Source of the DNA: Lenzites betulinus
Taxonomy: Eukaryota; Basidiomycota; Agaricomycetes; Polyporales; Polyporaceae
Reading direction: 5' to 3'
DNA length: 64,000 bases
Assembly (NCBI GenBank): GCA_022264855.1
Contig: JABYQU010000072.1
Coordinates: 62,001-126,000 of the forward strand
Each line of letters starts with the position of its first letter. Position 1 is the first letter of the stretch. Positions 47,242-59,752 of this stretch are shown piece by piece. The notes beneath the pieces are model-generated. The model saw only the letters and a list, made by a program, of their open reading frames with translations. It searched no databases and was not told the origin of the DNA. Made by a program: the position numbers and the translations under genes.

Positions 47242-48419
47242 TTACTTCCAGTCTCCGCTGCGATTATATCCGGTGTAGTCTACCGGGTGCTCCGGTGCGT
47301 ATGCAGATGCAGATGCTGGTGGCGGTTGTTGCGGAGGGTAGGTGTAGGTCTGCACAGGGTACGCTGGCGGAAGGGGATACAGCCCTTGCCTACTTGATCC
47401 CTGCGACCCGCGTGCTGCGCCACCCTCGTAGTCCTCCGCGTCCTTCTTCAGGGGCGTCACGATGCCAACGACGGCGTAGATAACTACGGAGATGTACTCG
47501 GGGAGCACCAGCATGAAGAGGTAGATTCCCCACGCGGACGACTGCGAGCTGAACTTGCTCAACGCATTCGTGTTGCCTGGCGCAAGCACAACGTGACCGT
47601 CCTGGACCGCGAACTGGAGCGGGGCAAACGCGCTCAGGATGCCTTCGAGGACCCGGACACCGAGGAAGGGTAGGGTGATCGAGATACCCATGAGCAGCTG
47701 TTGTGCATGTGAGTAGCCTGCTCACCGGTGGCCACATCATCTGAATACTCACCTTCCTTCGATACGTCCGTATCATCTTTTTGTGTTGCCAGCAGTAGAA
47801 CGTGAGAAATATGACCGCGGCATATACGACAGCGAAGAGGGCCGAGCTGACATGGCGGAGCGTGTTCGCATTGTTGAGGTCGTTCTCGGTCTTCGCGCTA
47901 CTGATCGATGTACCTCCAACGATAGCAAGGATAAGAGCGATCAAGGCTACCAGGCTGACAAGCTTGTGACCCTGTTGTAGCTGCGGCTTCTGGTCTAACC
48001 CATACTGTGCGCTAAGCGGTAACGTGTGTTCAGTAAGGCTGGTTCATTCTAGATTTTTGCGGGCATGGGCTCACACTGTCATCAAAAATCCCAGTGTCGC
48101 GACTAGAAGTGGAGACGTTCCTGCAGCCTCCATGATGGTGTAGATCGTGGTATACGTGGTATTGGTGGGGTTTTGCTCAGCCAGAATGTGCGTCACGGAG
48201 CCAATAAGGCGGACTAGATTGCAAGGGATTGGTTCGCATGACGTTCGGATTCAGGCGAGCAATATTGGACTCACTGATGGACAAAATCACCAGGTATATC
48301 CACCCTGCCTTCCGCGCGAATCCATGACGCATAGAGAGGACCACTCCCGCTAATAATACCGGGATGTAGATCACAATGACCACTATCGAGATGATCCCGC
48401 GGGCGTCCAGTTTCGTCAT
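47242..48419 (-). CDS. multi-pass membrane protein (DUF7702-like, about seven spans)
   Basis: Start MTKLDARGIISIVVIVIYIPVLLAGVVLS at 48419, so the first span begins almost at the N-terminus. Further hydrophobic segments: GWIYLVILSIS, AGTSPLLVATLGFLM, LVSLVALIALILAIVGG, SALFAVVYAAVIFLTFYCW, MGISITLPFLGVRVLEGILSAF and WGIYLFMLVLPEYISVVIYAVVGIVTP. A cytosolic Pro/Tyr-rich tail ends GYNRSGDWK. The layout fits a fungal family of unknown function with seven helices and a Pro-rich tail; the exact family name is from memory. Four or five introns. No evidence for a ligand. Confidence 0.7.
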
Positions 48420-50176
48420 GTCGAAGGAGTTTCGTCGAAAGTCGCTGTATGAGCGAGAGGTGGAGAAGAGAGGCCGGGGTTCAAGGATAGGAGGGAGTGT
48501 TGTCTGGAACTGTCCTGACGATGGGTGTATATGTGTTTCCAGCGCGCTCTGCCTCTCCGACCTCTTCTGGAGGCAGACATAGCCGTCCCACACACAAACC
48601 CGTACCAAAGGTCACCCACGCACGAGACCGGAAGGCTATGCACTGCGGATAGAATCCTACCCGGTACGTCTCCCTCCATGTCCGTGTAGCTCGCGCATTA
48701 TACCCGTCAGACTGAACCTAAGATGTCAGTGCCAGGCACATTTCACACCCATGCTGCTCGTTCGTGTACTGACAATCTGGGGGATCTCCAGTGCGACGGC
48801 GCTGACGACTTGATCGGCGCACATCATGGTGAGTTAACAGCTGTCTAGCGTTCTGATACTTTCACATTCACAAACTCTACACCGTATGGGCACTGGGAGG
48901 TGCACTTGGACGCGCGTCTCTATGTATGAGCGGTACGCAGCGCCACGATAGAAGGTTTGTGCAACTCCTTACAGTTGCCAGTCAGTTTTTCGCGAAACTC
49001 ACCCATGAGGTAGGCCACATTCGAAAATTGACATAGTCATATCCCCAATTTGCTCCTCAAGACATTACTGTATCCAGGGAGAAACTGGGAGAAAGCCGCG
49101 CTCAAGCTTCTTCGTATCGTACTCACAAGCGCGCACGGCGTCTCACACCAACATTGCCGGCCCCGATGGTCCTCCGCGGCTCCGCCACAGCTCCCGGGAG
49201 GTATCGGTCCGGACTAACTAATCAACGGCGCTGTGCGACGCTGTGCTCCGAAGTCTTCGCACCATAGCATCACGCCTGCCGACGTACTATGGAATTTGCC
49301 TGCGGTCACTATTGCGCAGAGTCATGCGACATCGACAGGCGCGGCGCAGCTAAGCGGCGTGAACGACGGCGGGCGTATTGCCTTGAATGAGGACTCACAG
49401 CTTTCTGGCGCCCCGCTTGCCTCTCATTGGACTCCTCGGACGCCTCCGTGCACTTTTCATGGCATAGTGAATGGCGTCCCACTTTGTCACAATTGGAAGA
49501 ACTCACTCGATGTATGACTTATCGACTCGCTCTGGCTAGTAGGCTAATCGGACTTACTATCATCTTTGTTGCTTCAGACGTCGTGGCTAGCGGCGTTGCA
49601 CTGCTTGCCTCGAGTCTGCTCACATTCTCTTGGAATAATTCGTTGCTTTTGTATAGTCATGATCAACTACTAGGACGATGGTAAGTAATGGCATACTTCG
49701 CGGCAATTGTTGGCACGTCTTCTTGAATCGCTTGGCTCTGGGTGGCTTCAACGTGATCCTCACGAATATCAGAAGATTGCGGCCAAGTTCGGCCTCGGTG
49801 CTCGGGCATGCGCTAATTCGAATTCCAATATGAGTTTCTCTGCTGATTTGGGGACTTCGAGAACCACTAGCCGATGTGGTGTGTTTCAAGATACTCGAAG
49901 TTCGGAAACTCAGGAGCTTGCGACCATGCTACGATTACCCAGATCCACCTCCCAACTTCACCCCGTTGCCCGGCTGCACCGCTCTCAAGCGGCGTTCCTG
50001 CTAGCGCTTTGCCACTCTGGCATCAACAGGTTGTTTCTCCTGTTCTCGTCAATTTTGCATAGATTTAAACCGGGACCGAAGCATAGCCTTTGGAGCGAGA
50101 AGCCGGTGAGTCATTTTAAGAGCCGCCACCCGAGCCTCACCGCACCGTGCCACCGGCGTGAAGAATCTGCAGGCGT
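48420..50176. other. divergent intergenic region
   Basis: About 1.75 kb between the membrane-protein gene and the RT-like gene. A 158-residue frame at 49707-50180 and others are present, but show no recognisable protein and no sensible start context. The right end contains the core promoter of the RT-like gene. Confidence 0.4.
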
Positions 50177-50183
50177 ATAAAAG
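50177..50183 (+). promoter_or_regulatory. TATA box of the RT-like gene
   Basis: TATAAAA, 72 bp upstream of the first ATG (50249). Confidence 0.6.
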
Positions 50184-50248
50184 CGAACGTGTTCAGTTCT
50201 ATACAAGCCATCCTCCCCCCCTCGCACCACCCAAAAGTTGTGCTGGAC

Positions 50249-52928
50249 ATGTCTACATCGTGGGTCGTCCCTTGACCATACCATGAAATTCGTATTGATC
50301 GTCCCGGCCCGCACATAGATCCACCTCCAATTCCACCACCGCGCTGTCGGAGTCGTTGAAGTTCATCACGAACATCAAGCTAAAAGAGCTCGAGAAGCAG
50401 AACAAGGCGTATGCGCTTCATTCGCAGGTCATCGCACAGGCCGCTGCGTCACCACAACTGGTGTCTCGGGCTCAGACGCTTTTCGACGCCATCACAGAGC
50501 ATCCCTCACTACGTCTCGGCCAGGAGACAGTGCTAGGCTCAATCGACCCGGAAAATCTGCGGGTTTGGCTAGATCAAGCGCAGGTGGACGACACTGGTGT
50601 CAGCGAGGATATAGTGCGCGGATGGATCGCTGCGTTGGAGGTCCAGATCAGGACTACAGGTCAGCGCCTCGAGACAGCCAAGCTCTTTGGCAACCTCCTC
50701 AACGAGTGGCTGGTCGACGACGCAGCCCAGGCTACGACGAGCGACGCCGATGAGCCTGGTGCCGAGCCCGTGGAGGTGGGCAGGAAGGAGATGTACGAGC
50801 AGCGTGACAAACTAGAGGCGCTCATCTTCAAGGCGCACTCCATCGACGTCCCCGCGCTGGAGTCGTATCTTGCAGGCCTCTTCAGCGAGCCAGATGGCGA
50901 AGATGCGCTCAAATCTCTACGTACTGGCGTTAAAATGAGGACCGAAGCCCTACTCACTGTGGCGGTCAGCGGCGACGACGTCAAATGGGTCATCCAGTCT
51001 ATCCTAGACGACGCCAACGTGTCCGACTCAAAGCGTGTCTCTTTGCGCGAATTTTTGGATAACAAGATCATTCTCGACGAGATAGCGAGCGTCCTCACCG
51101 TAAATATAAGCTCCCTTGCGTCATGGACCTGGGCAGATGGCGGCATTCTTATGGAGATGCGTCGTGCGCTGAACGGGAAGTATCGGGCAGCTACGGACCC
51201 AGTGAGTACTACGCTCAGACAACCGATGACTTGATAGCTAACGTCAGGCAGGACATCATGGACATCATCCTCTTGCAATACGTTGGCCTCAAACTGCAGC
51301 CTATCTTCAAGAGCGCTTTCCGGACCCTCTACGATAACAAGGCCGTGTGGAAGTCCAGAGAACCTCGACTCACGAAGGAGCAGAACGCCATATGGCAGAA
51401 CAGTATTGGGACGTCTTACAGCTCCATCGCAGCGTCGCGAATAACCTTGCAGCGTGAGCAGTTCGTCGTAGGACAGCTAATCGACAACGTGAGCCAGTCT
51501 AACAAGGAGATGGCCGGCTACCGCGAGGGAGCAAACGATGCCGCATCAGAGGTCGCCGAACAAGAAGCACCACCGCCGAATGTTCCCCAGGCGCTACTAC
51601 ACCTCGTTTCGACGGAGTGCCAACTCGCCACCCTCCTGAACGGCCAGTTCACGGTGCTAACCACGGACCTGCGCTGGTTCGGACCTTCCCTTGCGCACGA
51701 GACCGTCCTTGCGGTGCTGAAATTCATCGGACTACCTGAGCCTTGGATCACCTTCATCAGCACTTTCCTTCACATGCCTCTTCGGTTCGGAAGTGACGCC
51801 TCCCCGCGGGTGCGCGAACGCGGCACACCGTTCAGTTACTCGCTATCGGCTCTGATTGGGGAGTCTGTGCTGTTCATGATGGACATCGCGGTCAACCAGC
51901 GCACCCAGATCTTCCTCTGGCGCAACCACGACGACGTCTGGCTCTTCGACGCGGACACTTCGAGCTGTGCCGCTGCGTGGGCAGAGATGCAGCGCTTCGC
52001 GGCCCTCGCCGGTCTGGAGTTCAACGACGAGAAGACCGGCGCAGCGTCGGTCGGGGGCCCCCTCCACGCAGATCTTCCGAGTGGCGACGTGCGCTGGGGC
52101 TTCCTCAAGTTCAGTCCAGAGCACGGGCGGTTCGAGATCGACCAGGCCGTCGTCGACAAGCACATCGAGGAGCTCGGCCGCCAGCTGCGCGCGGCGCGCA
52201 CCGTGTTCGCGACGGTCAACGTGTGGAACAAGTACCTCGCTTTCTTCAAGCGCCAGTGCGGTGACAGGCCTGCGCGCTGCCTGGGCATCGCCCACGCGCA
52301 AGACATGGCGCACACGATCGCGCGCGTGCAGAAGTGCGCGGTGCCAGGCGGTGGCTCCATCGTATCCTACCTGCGCGCGATCATCAGCGAGCGGTTCGGG
52401 GTGAGCGACCTGCCCGAGGGGTGGTTCTACCTCCCGATGAAAGCTGGGGGACTCAACCTGCGAGGCCCGCTGCCCGAGCTCTTCGCGGTCATAGATGCGT
52501 TCCGCCGCGAACAAGACGAAACCGGCTTCGCGCCCTGTCTGGAGCAGGAGCGCCAGTACTACAGGGCCTGCAAGGAGAGCTGGGAAGGGCGCGTGGACAA
52601 CATCTCGTCTGCGAACGGCGACTTCATCACCTGGGAAGATTACATCCGTGGGCGCGAGGCGCGGATGCACATGTGGGCTCATCGGTACGACATGCTGAGG
52701 AGTGTTCCGCTGCCATCTCCCATCCTAAAGGCCCCTGCGGTGGAGGCGCTGCTCGCGCGGTCGAACGGGGACTGGAACAGCATGCCGTTCTTCGACAGGT
52801 GGGTCGTCTCGATGTATGGCGAGGAGGTCGCGCGCAAGTTTGGCAGCTTCGACCCTGTTGATTCGACCCTCATCCCGCTCGGAATGCTCGACATGTTTAC
52901 GCAATCAAGGATGAAATGGGACCAGTAG
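50249..52928 (+). CDS. rvt: reverse-transcriptase-related cellular protein (rvt type)
   Basis: Single intact gene of about 856 residues with two introns: 50260-50318 (gtgggt ... catag) and 51202-51251 (gtgagt ... gcag). The first exon is only ATG TCT ACA TC; splicing gives MSTSSTSNSTTALSESLKFI. The N-terminal 300 residues are helical with coiled-coil character. The RT palm follows: motif A VLTTDLRWFGPSLAHETVL (Asp437), thumb-side LPEPWITFISTFL, motif B RGTPFSYSLSALIGE, motif C LWRNHDDVWLF (Asp525-Asp526), motif D GLEFNDEKTG, and motif E around VRWGFLKFSP. A long C-terminal domain (GGSIVSYLRAIISERFGV, MHMWAHRYDML) ends TQSRMKWDQ. No endonuclease, RNase H, gag, LTR or poly-A tail is seen. It fits the rvt family of domesticated RT genes known from fungi and bacteria, though assignment to rvt rather than another cellular RT lineage is inference. 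Confidence 0.8.
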
Positions 52929-53034
52929 ATGTATACATATTATTACACTTGTACCAATAGCCACTCGATACCTGTCGTACAATCTAGTCTCGTGTCAACA
53001 TACAACGAAGCCGAAGTGCGCGTCACGCCGCGGT

Positions 53035-54413
53035 CTAGTGGAAGACCTTGCCCATCTTCGCGAACTTCTGCTCTTCCTCGAGCAGCGCATCCACGCCAGC
53101 GACCATCGACGCCTTCCAGTCGATGAACTCGCCAAACTTCAGTACGTTGAGGGACTTCGAATTATCGACCGGGGTCGGTGGAATGGGGTGCGGGTATTCC
53201 GTGCGTGCCGGGTTCGAGATCCGGTCCTTGAGCTCGGGTCGTGCCGCCTCAAGGGCCTCCGCCGCCTCTTTCCAGCTGATAGCGGTCGGGTAGAGAAGAA
53301 TGCGTTTGCGCCCCGCAGCAGCACCGGTAGCTGTAGTGAGCGCGAGCACTGTCGCACGAGCGACGTCGCGCACATCGATGGGGAAGAACGCGTGGGCAAG
53401 GAACTTGCCAGTGGGGTTGATTAGCGAGTACAGGAGCACATTTGTGCTCTGCTCGGTGATGAGTGCGTCGGTGAAGCGGTAGTTGGGCGCGAAAGGCCCG
53501 ATGAAGAAGTCAGGGTTTACTGTAGAAGGCATTGAGCATGACTAACGAGGGGATAAACCGAGCCAGAGTCATGTATCACGCACCCGTGGTCACGTCGATG
53601 TTTGGGTGCTTCTCCGCAAACTCCCATACTGCGCGCTCAGCGAGGACCTTCTCCGTTACATAGACGAAAAAGGCATCGCTGCTCGCGAGGGCCTTCTCCC
53701 TGCTAGTATCCACCCAGTCTATTCACACCGTTCGTCAGGCGTGCAATGCGTTTGAGCGAGGTGGGAAGCATACCTGTATCTGTCCAGACCGGAGCAGGAT
53801 CTGTAAAGGCCCTGACAGTAACTATGCTGCTCACGAGCACGAACCGCGTAATTCCCGCCTTCTCAGACTGACGAAGGATGTTGACTGCACCCTCGATCGA
53901 CGCCTGTCGAGAGAAAATGTAAGGATTGCTGAGTATAATAGCAGGCTGTTCAACTTACGGTGAGTGCTCTCTCGGGCGAGTCTCTGCCGACCAAGGGAGC
54001 TGCCGCGTGGATGACGCCGTACACGCCTGAAGGCAGCCATCAACAACGTATCGACCTGCGCTGCATGCGGACACATACCACTCAGTGTATCCGTGAAGTC
54101 GCCAAAAGCGAGGTCGTCCGCGGCAACAACTTCAACGTCTGCACCATAGCTAGCGTTGCTTTCCTTAGCAAAGTTGACTTTGGCGGAACGAACGGTTCTA
54201 CAGGACTCTTCAACTTTAGTGCGGATTTTGGTGCCAATACCAGACGGATACGCACCCTCGAACGCGGTATCCAGCCTTGACTAATTGATCTACGATATGG
54301 GCACCCAGGAACCCGTTGATTCCGGTTACCTAAGGGGTCCCAAGACACTTCATTCAACGACCGCCAGCATAGCAAAAAGGTGAGCTTACGAGGATAAGCT
54401 TTTTTGAAGACAT
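53035..54413 (-). CDS. extended SDR NAD(P)-dependent reductase/epimerase
   Basis: Start MSSKKLIL (54413), intron, VTGINGFLGAHIVDQLVKAGYRVRG with the TGxxGxxG Rossmann signature. An exon follows with TVRSAKVNFAKESNASYGADVEVVAADDLAFGDFTDTL. After further exons: GVIHAAAPLVGRDSPERALT-like sequence and YVTEKVLAERAVWEFAEKHPNIDVTT, holding the YxxxK catalytic pair. The last exon has NPDFFIGPFAPNYRF, VDVRDVARA-like FPIDVRDVARATVLAL, ending KMGKVFH. Resembles the dihydroflavonol-4-reductase/carbonyl reductase branch of extended SDRs in fungi (for example yeast Gre2-like). Substrate unknown. At least five introns. Confidence 0.82.
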
Positions 54414-55122
54414 GGTGGTGGAGACGTTGGCTGAGTTAGTGCGGTTGCGTTCGTTGCTGTGATTCTGAATCTGTCCTTGCACATCCTAACCTTCCCATAT
54501 TTATACTTCCACTGTAGGCCCGTTTTCATACAATCTGACATTCGGTCGCCGAAGGAGGTTTGTACTGGCATGACTGAGGAGATTACATGGGCCGAGAGGT
54601 CCGACGTAGGGATATGTAGACCTCGGGGTGATGCCCGAGGGTTTCTAAGAGCACATCAAGAAGCATACACTGCTATAAGACCGGACATTTAGCTAAGCAT
54701 AAGATACATCCGCCGAGCGGTGAGCACTCACAAGCACATAATACGCTGCCAGTAATGGTGCAAGGCAACCCTGCAGTTCTACCGTAGCTGCCAAGCGAGT
54801 TTAGCCACTTACTATCGTCTTTCGGAACTGAGGGCGGCGCTTCAGCGCTTTCCCAGAAAACATCCGTGTAGATGGGAACTTCTTGAATCATCTAGTGCGA
54901 ATCCATAGCGATCTTATATCACCTCTGAATGCAGTAATGGCCCTGAGCAGTTGACGTCGAACTAGTACTTGCACAGCTGTAGTACTCTTGGCTGAGGCCT
55001 GAGGTACGCCGGTGTCAACGCACGTGGCATAAAAAGCGCCCGAGGAATTTGCAGTTAGCGCCGACGCCCCATACTGCAGTACTTAAATTAGTGTAGCTGA
55101 AGCTAGATCTGCTCTCGACAAA
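54414..55122. other. divergent intergenic region
   Basis: About 710 bp between the SDR and LAS1 start codons. No gene supported. Confidence 0.45.
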
Positions 55123-56966
55123 ATGCGCCTTCCTCGTCGCGTGCCCTGGCAGGACCTCAGCGAACTGGAGCAAGTGTGCGGCTGGATATATGCAGACGAG
55201 ACTGACCTGGACGCGAAACTGCGCGCGGTCAACAGGGTACGTCGCGAACACGCTCCCGAATATAATGTCGCTAAGAACACTATCAGTTAGCAGCGTGGAA
55301 GGCGGCGGTACCCCTCCCCCATGCCCTCGAGTCTGCGCATGCTATTCTCTCTGTTATCCTGCAAGATGAATCGAGCTCAACCGCGGCGCCGAGCTCGTCT
55401 TCTTTCCTCTCGCTGCGCATGAGTTACGCCTCGGCGATCATCCGGCTCGTGAACGGCCTGGTCGACCCTCTACAGCTCGGGGCGTATGCCAGATCCATCA
55501 ATAGCATCGCACAACAGCTCGGACTTCCTGCGTGGCTCGTCGAGCTTCGACACGCCGCGACGCACGAAGACCTCCCTAGCCTCGAGGTCTTGCGGGATGC
55601 GGCCCGCGAGGTACGTGCATTCCCCTCCACGCCCACGTACCCCATTGTAAATTGATCGAATTCCAGTCCATGACATGGCTATTGCACAACTACTTCCTCC
55701 CCACCTTGAACCCATCCACGTCCGCTGCAGCGCCCATGCAGCCTCTCCGGCCACTCGCCCCGCTCCTGAAACAATATAAGACACTGCTGAAGGCGACTAC
55801 GCGCGACGCGACGCTGCGCGTGCAGCTGCGTGCGGAGATTACGAAGGCGACGCGCGACATCGAGCGGTGGATTGCCGAGGCGAAGGTCGTGTCTGCCGCC
55901 GCTGCAGGCGCGGTGGGCTGGGAGGATGCGCTGCCCGATGGCGATGCGGAAGATGGCAGAGAACGCTGGGCCCTTGACCGTCTGGCGGAAACACTCATAC
56001 AACGGGGCGTGTTAGTCCCGCTATCGAAAAGGTGAGCCGTCCGTAGGCATATTGGCTAGGACGGAATGCGCGGCTCACTTTGCGCTGTCCTAGGAAACGG
56101 GTATCTCCCGGACAAACCACGCTGGCCCTGCCGCGCACGACCCTATTAATCTGGTCTCCACTGCTCACTCACCTACACACCCTGCATCCGACCTTCCCAC
56201 TACACCTCGTCTCCGCCATCACAGCGCACCTCACTTCGCCCACCTCAGGCTCTGGCGCCAACCCGGCGGCGGACGCGTTCGACGGATCAGCAGAGATCGT
56301 TCCGCTGTCCGTCTCCATCCCCGCGGACGAGCCCAAGGCAGACCCGTCCTATGACCTCTGTCTCGCAAGCTGGGCGAAATGGCTAGTCGACCATTGCACA
56401 GACGCACCCGCCCAAGCAGAAGACGCAGAGGACCTGCGCGAGGCAGCCGTCGTCCGGATCGTCGCCGCCCTCGGGCCCGAGTCCGCTGCCTCACCCGGTG
56501 CGAAGCCGTACGTGCATCCCCTGCTCCTTCACAGTCCCGTAGACCCGGCTGTGTGGCTGACTTGCGGTCGCTTCGTTGGGTTTTTATGTAGCGCGAGCAG
56601 CCTGTTGCTGGATGCCCTGTGCGCGGAGCGCCCGAAGCTCGCGTCTGCACTCTCTGTGCTCAGTCAGCGCCCAGCGTTGGGCCCGTCATCCACGGTATGC
56701 CCTGCTCACGCATCCCAAACCTCAGCGTGCCTCACCGTTTGTCTCAGCAGGACTGGGAAGACGACCCAGTCGACGTTATGGACCGCCGCCTCAACACCCT
56801 TCTCGCGCTCTCCCCCGGCAGCGCCGCACAAGACGCCGACGCGGAGATGGGCGACGTCTCTCCGGCGGCGCCTGACAAGGGGGGGCTGCCTCCGGGGTGG
56901 CGGAAGCTGGGCGCGCGCGATGGCTGGCGGCCCGCGCCGATCGGTGTGTATGTCGGCGGTTCGTGA
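55123..56966 (+). CDS. las1: LAS1-family pre-rRNA endonuclease
   Basis: HEPN ribonuclease that, with the kinase Grc3, cuts the C2 site of ITS2 in 60S subunit maturation. Start MRLPRRVPWQDLSELEQVCGWIYAD; exon 2 RLAAWKAAVPLPHALESAHAIL and MSYASAIIRLVNGLVDPLQLGAYARSI, then the signature WLVELRHAATHEDLPSLEVLRDAA, which contains the catalytic R-H-x-x-x-H HEPN motif. SMTWLLHNYFLPTL follows. The C-terminal half is variable and helical. The last exon, DWEDDPVDVMDRRLNTLL ... LPPGWRKLGARDGWRPAPIGVY, resembles the short conserved Las1 tail. Four introns. Nucleolar by family. Confidence 0.88.
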
Positions 56967-57460
56967 GCGCACGATGTACATAGCGCACCGATGTCATCGG
57001 CGAACACGACTGCTGTGGGTGACAATATTGTCGTGCATGCCCGCCATCGCGGTGTTAGAAGACGAAGGTGTCCTAGGGATAAAGTACATCTTGCAGAAAC
57101 GAATGAGAGAAGGCCGGACTGGGCGCAGCGCAAACGAGCGGTACGACGAGGCATGAGAATACCGCGGCCCTCCTCGTTTGCGTTTTGGTGAGCGAGGGCG
57201 CGGGGAGCGGATAAGCGAGTATAGAACGAGCGCGGCACCGGCACTAGCGTAGGCTAATTGAGTGTATGTATAAGGGGGAGCCACGATGATCCACAGAGTA
57301 AAACAGAACGAACGAAGCCGAGAGCATGAAGGAGAGGACGAAACGCGGGACGGGTAACCGACACCGGAACACGAGGGAACAGACACTGGCGTGAAATACG
57401 TTACAAGGCATGAAGCAGCCCATAGACATGGTCTCGTCTGAGTCCACAGAACCAAAAGCA
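56967..57460. other. convergent intergenic region
   Basis: About 490 bp between LAS1 and the surface-protein gene. No gene seen. Confidence 0.45.
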
Positions 57461-59752
57461 CTATGATCGTCCTTGCGGCTCGGCCGGGAGATCCGCGTTC
57501 GACGCAACCATCGTCGGTTTCGTCGGCAGCGCGCGCGGCGCCCGCCGCTGCTGCCCGCCCGCCGGCGGCGGTGGTGGCGGAGACAGTGGCGGAAGCGCGC
57601 GCACCGCGCCCTGCCCCTGCCCCTGCTCACGCGCGCGTCCCTGCTCCTGCTCCTCTCTCCGCTCGCGCGCCGCGGCAGTCTCGTACTGCGGCGGGAGCTC
57701 CACGACCTCCGTCCCGTCCGACGTGAACACCGTCACGGGCGGCGGCCGCCCCGCGTCGTGGTGCACCACGTACACGTGCGATCCGCTGCCGGTCGGGAGT
57801 CCGCCGAGCGGCGAGCGTTGTGAAGAGGCGTTCGGGCTCGTGGGTGAGAAGCCGCTGCTGCCGGTGCTCTGTGTGTGCTGGTGCGTGGGCGAGCCCGGGG
57901 GCGCGTCGCCGCGGTCGGAGGAGCCGGAGAGGGATCTGGACTGCATGTGGGAGAACGTCGCGGACTGTGAGGGGGTGCCCGGGCTGCCGCCTGACATCAG
58001 CCCGTGCTCGTCCGCGGCGAGGTGCGCCTGCATGGGAGACGTGGCGGCAGTGCCGAAGGTGGTGGAGGCGCTCGAGAGGGGCGGGTGCAGGCTGAGCGTG
58101 GGGGTGTCGCCCGGGTCGGTGAGCTTTTGCGCGTAGAGAGGGCGTGGGGGCGTGCGACGCTGGTATTTCCAGCGGGCGAGGAAGAAGGAGCCGAGGAGTC
58201 CGATTAGGGCCCCTAGGACGAGTGTCCCGATGGCGATGCCTATAGCGCCCCCTGCAGATATGCCTTTAGAATGCGAAGTTCTGAGACAAGCAAGATCAGT
58301 ATGCATAGGACGGAAACGCCAAGTAAAGCGTACGGTTGTGGGTTCAGTGCTGCGTCGAGGTCGAGGCACGATGTCGAACCCGCGCCGGTTGGGTGGAGAG
58401 GTCCGTTAGTCCACCCAATCCCGTCCGAATCCGTAACAGTTACGAAGAAGGGCAACCCGTACATCTATAGCCGTGGTCAGCGTCAATTTCAAGCAAGGAC
58501 AAAACAACATACCAGGGAAACAGTCCAGTTCACGGCATCCGTCGTATCGGAAGTGATGTTGAATGGCGGATGTAACGCGGGCGCAATCTACACACACATT
58601 CAACACCCAGATAATGGGCAGACAGGATAGATGCTCACTGTGTATGTGAACGGCGGTGTTCCATTTGTTGGTTTCAACGAGATATCAGTGCACTGTGTCG
58701 TGTTCAGTCACAGGAACATGATACATTAGTTCGGAGGTAACCAGCTCACCTGATCAATCCATCCATATTGAGACCATGAACCATCTGCGAGGGAGGCTTG
58801 TACACCTAGTGGCGCATGAGGGTATGTAAGGTTGAAGCACGTCGGTGGATTGTCCAGCGTGGTATTCGGCCTTTGGTATACGGTGTATATGTTCTGGCAT
58901 CCTCCGGTTACGCCATTGCTAGCAACCTGTAGAGATTCTCAGGCGCGCTCAAGGCAGAAACAAATAGCATCCGGATATAGCATACCATGCACATTTGGAA
59001 CTGTGGGAATTTAGACTGTCAGCGCAGATCCTGATGCGGAGCCGTTGCACACGTACCAGGGTTCCAGGAACGAAGGGAACCACCCAGTCCTACAAAGGCC
59101 CACAAGTCAGTCGTGCGAACGCGCGGAGGTCAGCTCTTCGAACGCACAAACGACGTTGCCAGATTATCTCCTGCTGGAATCACGAACGGTACGATGAATG
59201 ACCTGCATACAATATTTTCGTCAATCGAATTTGTATGGTACGCGCCCCGAGTTACTCACGAGGTGTAGATCTGGAGGTAGTACGGCGCCGCAGGGTTGGG
59301 TCTAGCGAAGCATAGCCATCAGCATCCGACAATGGTCAGGGTAAGATGAGAACGCTCACCCTGTTGCAGTGCGCCTGCCCCATGTTATGTGCAGGGTATC
59401 GCACTGTGCTGAGCGCGCGCGATGGCATCATTGTGAGCGGGATGCGAAGCGAATACGAGGGACGCTGGCGAGAGAACGCGTACCAGCCGTCGGGACTGGG
59501 GGGCTTTGATCACCGTACCAGTCAAACAAGAAACCCTGGGGAACACGGCGTTGAGCGGTGAGACCAACGTTGATTGGAGACACGCATTCCAATGCGGGCA
59601 ACTATCCAGGAACACCCTAGGCTGCTGCTTACCTGCTCCAGATAATCCACCACCTTCGCCGAGGCTGCAGGGAAGAGCGCATGAGACCAGAGAAAGGCGA
59701 CGGCCAGTCCATGCAGCATGCCGAAAAAGCGCGTCCGTGACTGAGATGGCAT
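57461..59752 (-). CDS. single-pass surface protein with long cytosolic tail
   Basis: Start MPSQSRTRFFGMLHGLAVAFLWSHALFPAASA, a signal peptide. Several small exons encode an extracellular part (pieces such as LHITWG, NPAAPYYLQIYTS, SFIVPFVIPAGDN, and a FTYTVNWTV-like stretch before the membrane). One transmembrane helix follows (GGAIGIAIGTLVLGALIGLLGSFFL) and a stop-transfer KYQRRTPPRP. The cytosolic tail is about 250 residues, Ser/Pro/Gln-rich and ends AEPQGRS. The layout matches a large Agaricomycete family of membrane-anchored proteins with beta-sandwich ectodomains and disordered tails; some are proposed sensors, unproven. Exon borders in 58400-59700 are provisional. Confidence 0.62.

Noticed and set aside
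49707..50180. 158-codon plus-strand frame before the RT-like gene
   Set aside because: No recognisable protein, an unconvincing start, and it runs into the TATA box of the next gene.
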